Source: Moraxella sp. (GTDB lineage Bacteria; Pseudomonadota; Gammaproteobacteria; Pseudomonadales; Moraxellaceae). Taken from it: a stretch of 34,318 nt of DNA. How positions within the stretch are numbered: the stretch's first letter is position 1; each line of letters opens with the position of its first letter. Both the position numbers and the translations under genes were made by a program. Below the pieces are notes generated by a model that was not told where the DNA came from, searched no databases, and saw only the letters and a list, made by a program, of their open reading frames with translations. Below are positions 30,523 to 34,318 of the stretch, in pieces. The stretch is from contig JAUMUJ010000023.1 of assembly GCA_030530785.1 (NCBI GenBank), positions 1 through 34,318 of the forward strand, read 5' to 3'.

Positions 30523-31569
30523 TTAAAAAAAGCTCTCAGGTTGCTTGGCGTAAATACGAGCGGTCTCTTTGGTGATGGTACGAGAAGTTACCAAGTTCTT
30601 TAAGGTTTGGTCAAGCGTAATCATACCTTCGCCTGCCCCCGTCTGAATGGCAGAGTACATCTGGGCGACTTTGTTTTCACGGATAAGGTTACGAATGGCG
30701 GGCGTGCCAATCATAATCTCATGAGCCGCCACACGACCACCTCCGACACGCTTTAATAGTGCCTGCGAGATGACCGCCTGTAAAGACTCTGATAACATCG
30801 CTCGTATCATGTCTTTTTCGGCGGCGGGAAATACGTCAATCACACGGTCAATGGTCTTAGCAGCAGAGTTGGTGTGCAGTGTGCCAAACACCAAATGCCC
30901 CGTCTCGGCGGCAGTCAAGGCAAGACGAATGGTTTCAAGGTCTCGCATCTCACCGACCAAAATCACGTCAGGGTCTTCACGCAGTGCCGAACGCAAGGCA
31001 GCGTCAAAACCTAAGGTATCCCGATGAACTTCACGCTGGTTAATGAGTGATTTTTTGGATTCGTGGACAAATTCAATGGGGTCTTCAATGGTCAAAATGT
31101 GCTCTTTACGGGTCTCATTGATGTAGTTAATCATGGCAGCAAGCGTGGTGGATTTACCCGAACCTGTCGGACCTGTAACAAGCACCACGCCCCGCTTAAA
31201 GTCCGACACTTTTTTAAAGACAGGCCCCATGCCCAAATCGTCCATCGTCAAAACCTTAGACGGAATGGTACGAAATACCGCCCCTGCCCCACGGTTTTGG
31301 TTAAAGGCGTTCACACGAAAACGGGCAAGATTGGGAATTTCAAACGAAAAGTCCGTTTCTAAAAACTCTTCATAATCAGCACGTTGCTTATCATTCATGA
31401 TGTCATAGATGAGCTTATGGACGGTGGAGTGATCCATCTCAGGCGTGTTAATCCGCACCACTTCGCCATCTACCCGAATGATGGGGGGCAACCCTGCGGA
31501 CAAATGCAGGTCAGATGCTTTATTTTTGACCACAAAACGCAGTAAATCTTCAATGCTGGGATTTGACAT
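30523..31569 (-). CDS. pilT: Type IV pilus retraction ATPase PilT
   Basis: A 348-residue retraction motor for type IV pili, needed for twitching and DNA uptake. The start IEDLLRFVVKNKASDLHLSAGLPP is the PilT N-terminal domain. Walker A GPTGSGKST lies near residues 133-141, the Asp box ILTIEDPIEFVHESKK near 157-172, Walker B VILVGEMRDLETIRLAL near 202-218 and the His box HLVFGTLHTNSAAKTIDRV near 225-243. The C-terminal AIRNLIRENKVAQMYSAIQTG is also typical. AAGG precedes the ATG. Divergent from yggS with pilU downstream, as in Pseudomonas. The presence of pilT and pilU implies that pilus assembly genes lie elsewhere in the genome. Confidence 0.96.
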   Translation of the reverse strand: MSNPSIEDLLRFVVKNKASDLHLSAGLPPIIRVDGEVVRINTPEMDHSTVHKLIYDIMNDKQRADYEEFLETDFSFEIPNLARFRVNAFNQNRGAGAVFRTIPSKVLTMDDLGMGPVFKKVSDFKRGVVLVTGPTGSGKSTTLAAMINYINETRKEHILTIEDPIEFVHESKKSLINQREVHRDTLGFDAALRSALREDPDVILVGEMRDLETIRLALTAAETGHLVFGTLHTNSAAKTIDRVIDVFPAAEKDMIRAMLSESLQAVISQALLKRVGGGRVAAHEIMIGTPAIRNLIRENKVAQMYSAIQTGAGEGMITLDQTLKNLVTSRTITKETARIYAKQPESFF

Positions 31570-31710
31570 GGTGATACCTTAAATTTTTTTAGATACAGAC
31601 TATTAAACCATGCTCCATCAAATCAGACAAGCCATTTTGTGCCAAAGTTTCTGCCATTGATGGTATTTTTTGTTAAAATAAAGCATTTTAGATAATTAAA
31701 GGCAAATACC

Positions 31711-32403
31711 ATGACCATTGATAACCCACTCATCAGCCGTTACCATGCGGTCAAATCCCATCTTGACCAGTTAAATCACACCCATCACGCTCATGCCACG
31801 CTTATCGCCGTCTCAAAAACGCACTCTGCGTCCGCCATCGGTCAGCTTGCCACACTTGGTCAACGTGATTTTGGTGAAAACTACCTGCAAGAATCCCTAC
31901 CAAAAATCCACGCCCTAAAAGACTTGGGATTAACGTGGCACTACATTGGGCATATCCAAAGAAACAAAACCCGTGACATCGCCACGCATTTTGACTGGGT
32001 GCAAACGGTGGAACGAGACATCATCGCCAAACGCCTAAACGACCAACGACCTGACGATTTGCCACCATTAAACGTCCTGATCCAGCTAAATATTGATGAT
32101 GAAACCAACAAATCAGGCTGTCAAACCCACGAACTAAATGAACTTATAAACACCATCATCGCCCTGCCCCGCCTTACTTTGCGAGGGCTGATGATTATCC
32201 CTGCCAAAGAAGGCTCGGACGCTTTTGCCCGTACGGCAGACATTTTTGATAAAATGAAAGAAAAATACGACCTGCCCCACTTTGACACGCTGTCTATGGG
32301 CATGAGTGGCGACATGGCAGATGCTGTGGCACACGGTAGCACGATGGTGCGGGTGGGGACAGCCATCTTTGGACAAAGAGACTATCCCGTCTCCCACCCA
32401 TAA
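31711..32403 (+). CDS. yggS: Pyridoxal phosphate homeostasis protein (YggS/PLPBP)
   Basis: A 230-residue PLP-binding protein of the alanine-racemase-like barrel type, lacking known catalysis and acting in vitamin B6 and amino-acid homeostasis. TLIAVSKTHSAS at residues 30-41 carries the Lys that binds PLP. DFGENYLQE near 54-62, LTWHYIGHIQRNKTRDI near 73-89, LIQLNIDDETNKSG near 120-133, LRGLMIIP near 156-163, SMGMSGDMADAVAHGSTMVRVGTAIFG near 197-223 complete the family signature. AAAGG precedes the ATG. It is divergent from pilT. Its stop is six bases from the convergent zapA stop. Confidence 0.95.
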   Translation: MTIDNPLISRYHAVKSHLDQLNHTHHAHATLIAVSKTHSASAIGQLATLGQRDFGENYLQESLPKIHALKDLGLTWHYIGHIQRNKTRDIATHFDWVQTVERDIIAKRLNDQRPDDLPPLNVLIQLNIDDETNKSGCQTHELNELINTIIALPRLTLRGLMIIPAKEGSDAFARTADIFDKMKEKYDLPHFDTLSMGMSGDMADAVAHGSTMVRVGTAIFGQRDYPVSHP

Positions 32404-32409
32404 AAGTGG

Positions 32410-32985
32410 TTATGCGGTCGCTTTGGCGTTTTTTAGAAGTTTTTCAATCAACACCAACGCCTCATCTCTTTCGGTGGTGTAATAATCTTCGCTGTCTTGT
32501 AAGGCTTTTAATTGGTCGTACATTTCAAGACACGTCAAAACCAATAGCTCTTCGTTGGTTGGGCTTTTGCCTTTGATGTCTTGGCGGATACTTCGCACGG
32601 TATTGTTAATATAAGACACCGCCGTTTCCAAGTGGCTAATCTCGCTGGTCGGGCAAACAATGCGATGATGTGTGCCTGCAATACTGATATCCACAGGGGT
32701 AACATCAGATTTAACGGCAGGCTTGGCTTTCTCCACAAACTCACTGTGAGACGCTGTCGCTGGGGCTGTGGTGGGTGTTGTCGCACTGTCGCTGGGAGTG
32801 TCATCTTGTGGTGATGGTTTTGGTTCTGGGGCAGTAGGCGTGGGGACGACTTTTGGCTCTGGCGGAGTGTTATCTGTCGGTGTTTCGTGGTCTGCTTGGG
32901 AAAGATTGTCCGTTTGCAGAGCTTGGCGAGGTTTCATCTTGATGGGATTTTTTTTACTCATGGCAAAAATTTCATTGATGTCCAT
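32410..32985 (-). CDS. zapA: Cell division protein ZapA with long N-terminal extension
   Basis: A 191-residue protein whose last about 100 residues are ZapA-like: VTPVDISIAGTHHRIVCPTSEISHLETAVSYINNTVRSIRQ near 88-128, followed by a coiled coil through NEELLVLTCLEMYDQLKALQDSEDYY. ZapA promotes FtsZ bundling at the division septum. Typical ZapA has about 100 residues; here the first about 85 are a disordered segment rich in Pro, Thr and Ser (TPPEPKVVPTPTAPEPKPSPQDD). The ATG at 32985 has AGGA upstream and a short gap of 13 bases from the coiled-coil gene, so the extension looks genuine. An internal ATG for a short form is not obvious. It pairs with the coiled-coil gene and lies opposite ygfB, a known arrangement. 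Confidence 0.88.
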   Translation of the reverse strand: MDINEIFAMSKKNPIKMKPRQALQTDNLSQADHETPTDNTPPEPKVVPTPTAPEPKPSPQDDTPSDSATTPTTAPATASHSEFVEKAKPAVKSDVTPVDISIAGTHHRIVCPTSEISHLETAVSYINNTVRSIRQDIKGKSPTNEELLVLTCLEMYDQLKALQDSEDYYTTERDEALVLIEKLLKNAKATA

Positions 32986-32998
32986 AATTTATCCTGAT

Positions 32999-33337
32999 TT
33001 AATCAACATGGTCAATCTTAGCAAGCCAGTTTTGAATGGCTTCGGCACGGCTGATGGCAAGGGCATTTTTTTCGGTCAGCTCTTGGTTTTGAGCAATTAA
33101 GGCTTGGTTTTGCTTGCACAGCTCGGCAAGTTGAGCTTCCAAATCGGCATTTGTCTGCGTCAAGGCGGTGATGGTGTCTTTGGCACTTTTTAGATCTGAC
33201 TGTAATGTGGCAAGCTGATGGGGGGTGTTATCATGCGACATTTTATTTTTTAGATTGACCAGCTCTGTGGCGGTGATGTGATAACGCTCTTTGAGCTCGC
33301 TAACGGCTTGCTCAAGCAGTTTTAGTTGGGTAATCAT
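32999..33337 (-). CDS. Small coiled-coil protein, TIGR02449/ZapB-like
   Basis: A 112-residue protein that is almost entirely a coiled coil: heptads run from MITQLKLLEQAVSELKERY through LKSAKDTITALTQTNADLEAQLAELCKQNQALIAQNQELTEKN. No membrane segment or signal peptide is present. Small coiled-coil proteins encoded beside zapA in this position are annotated as the TIGR02449 family and sometimes as ZapB-like division proteins; direct function is not proven. AGGGAGA precedes the ATG. It is the first gene of a two-gene unit with zapA. The divergent ygfB starts 198 bases away; the region between holds no small RNA that I can recognise, and I specifically find no 6S RNA. Confidence 0.8.
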   Translation of the reverse strand: MITQLKLLEQAVSELKERYHITATELVNLKNKMSHDNTPHQLATLQSDLKSAKDTITALTQTNADLEAQLAELCKQNQALIAQNQELTEKNALAISRAEAIQNWLAKIDHVD

Positions 33338-33534
33338 ACCGTCTCCCTATAACAAATGGCACAATTTGGTCAAGACAAATGCCCCACCAAACGGTTAATT
33401 CTCACAAAGTCGCTATCATAGCATGGATTTTTGTCTTTTTCTGTCAATTTTTTTAAACAAAACCCAAAAAAATCTCTTGATTTTTGAACAAATGCAATCA
33501 TTTACAAAATTTTGTATCAATAAAAGGGCGAACC

Positions 33535-34164
33535 ATGAGCGACTATCTATCAGGCTTTCACGACTGGCAAAGTGCTTTTAGTGAGTGGACAGATGTATCC
33601 ATCAGCGAACTTCACGGGCTGATGAGTGCCATCATGACCGCCTGCCAACCCACAGACGCTGAAGGCTGGGCGATGATTTTACAAGAACTCAGTTTTCACA
33701 TACCTAACCAAGACGCTTTGGAATTACTGACCGAATACGCCGAAGATGTCAGCTTTATGCTAAAAGACAATGATGACGCCTATGGCTATGAACCGCTTGT
33801 GCCTGATGATGAACACGAGCTGTCGGAGCGGTTTTTGGCATTAAAAGATTGGGCAGGGGGCTTTATTACAGGGCTTGGGGTGGCAGAAGTGGTATTGTCT
33901 GATGATGAACGTGAACAAATCGCTGACCTTGCCAAAATCGCCAGTATCCGACCTGACGAAAACGATGAATTTGACGGCGATGAAGAAGCCTACCTACATC
34001 TGTTTGAATTTGCTCGCATGATACCTGTGGGTCTATTTCGTAAAAATCGCAAAAACATCAAAGAGCTGTCCATCATCAAGGGTCTTGCCCCTGACCGTCT
34101 TACCGCTTATGAAAGCCAAGCCAAAAACCTACCACCTGTGTTTGATGTCATGCAAAAGCAATAG
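33535..34164 (+). CDS. ygfB: UPF0149 family protein YgfB
   Basis: A 209-residue acidic helical cytosolic protein of the YgfB/YecA (UPF0149) family. Typical parts: SELHGLMSAIMTACQPTDAEGW near residues 23-44, EHELSERFLALKDWAGGFITGLGVA near 99-123 and EEAYLHLFEFARMIPVGLF near 150-168. There is no C-terminal SEC-C zinc motif of the YecA type. In Pseudomonas a relative modulates beta-lactamase expression, but a general biochemical role is unknown. The ATG at 33535 follows AAAGGGCGAACC; an earlier frame start at 33484 adds residues not seen in the family. It is divergent from the coiled-coil gene and zapA, the usual neighbourhood. A terminator follows. Confidence 0.92.
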   Translation: MSDYLSGFHDWQSAFSEWTDVSISELHGLMSAIMTACQPTDAEGWAMILQELSFHIPNQDALELLTEYAEDVSFMLKDNDDAYGYEPLVPDDEHELSERFLALKDWAGGFITGLGVAEVVLSDDEREQIADLAKIASIRPDENDEFDGDEEAYLHLFEFARMIPVGLFRKNRKNIKELSIIKGLAPDRLTAYESQAKNLPPVFDVMQKQ

Positions 34165-34191
34165 CCTGAATAAATTTCAAGCAATATTAAA

Positions 34192-34219
34192 AAGAACATT
34201 GTATAAATGTTCTTATTTT
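34192..34219 (+). terminator. rho-independent terminator after ygfB
   Basis: AAGAACATT (34192-34200) and AATGTTCTT (34206-34214) form a nine-bp stem with a five-base loop and a short T-run. Confidence 0.7.
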
Positions 34220-34318
34220 GTATCTAAATCTTAAAAAAACTTTAAAGATTGCGGGGTGGGGTGTTAAAAAAATCCATGCTTATTTAACAACAAAACAGGA
34301 GAAAAAATATAAGGTAAA
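34220..34318. other. leader region of a gene beyond the window edge
   Basis: AT-rich DNA ending in CAGGAG (at about 34297-34302) and AAGG near 34311. Purine-rich sites so close to the edge suggest that a plus-strand gene starts just outside the window. No start codon is present, so nothing more can be said. Confidence 0.3.

Noticed and set aside
33338-33534. Possible 6S RNA in the zapA-ygfB intergenic region
   Set aside because: The gene neighbourhood prompted the search, but no long hairpin with a central bubble is visible in these 197 bases.

Overview
This 34.3 kb window looks like chromosomal DNA of a Moraxellaceae bacterium, most likely Moraxella (moderate GC, AT-rich intergenic DNA). 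The inference rests on gene neighbourhoods typical of this gammaproteobacterial branch: bamE/omlA divergent from fur, pilU-pilT divergent from yggS, zapA plus a small coiled-coil gene divergent from ygfB, and prlC near yheV. I see no rRNA, CRISPR array, transposase or integrase. One partial tRNA lies at the left edge.

Layout. 1-2.1 kb: 5' end of a tRNA-Ala with a perfect consensus promoter, a DUF5713 gene and gltX, all on the minus strand. 2.3-3.3 kb: an AT-rich singleton gene for an unknown membrane-anchored protein. 3.4-5.3 kb: an endonuclease/exonuclease/phosphatase-family gene and a bacterial archaeo-eukaryotic release-factor-like (baeRF) gene. 5.5-10.7 kb: prlC and yheV, with a type VI secretion effector module lodged between them. 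That module is a PAAR-like/zinc-metallopeptidase toxin, an overlapping gene for a secreted candidate immunity protein, and debris of a further gene. 10.9-12.0 kb: a repetitive single-pass membrane protein. 12.1-18.1 kb, minus strand: rph with a small membrane protein and a SLOG/MoCo-carrier-like protein, fadD with an operator-like palindrome on its promoter, an unknown gene, an SGNH hydrolase and coaBC. 18.3-24.1 kb: nhaA, a 0.54 kb gap without a convincing gene, a small unknown gene, a nitronate monooxygenase-like gene, two lipoproteins (one MliC-like, one DUF2799), a small membrane-anchored protein and aroE. 24.3-28.3 kb: an acyl-CoA dehydrogenase and a three-part protein carrying SMI1/KNR4 and Suppressor-of-fused domains. 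28.3-34.2 kb: bamE/fur, pilU/pilT, yggS, zapA, a coiled-coil gene and ygfB.

Most of the window is housekeeping: translation, CoA and shikimate synthesis, fatty-acid activation and oxidation, outer-membrane assembly, iron regulation, twitching motility and division. The accessory content of interest is the orphan effector-immunity module at 7.7-10.4 kb, with a repeated gene-junction sequence and a decayed downstream gene; the SMI1/KNR4-SUFU fusion, which joins two domains known as immunity modules in polymorphic toxin systems; and the AT-rich membrane protein at 2.3 kb. No T6SS structural genes are present, so any secretion apparatus must be encoded elsewhere. All assignments come from reading motifs; no database search was run.
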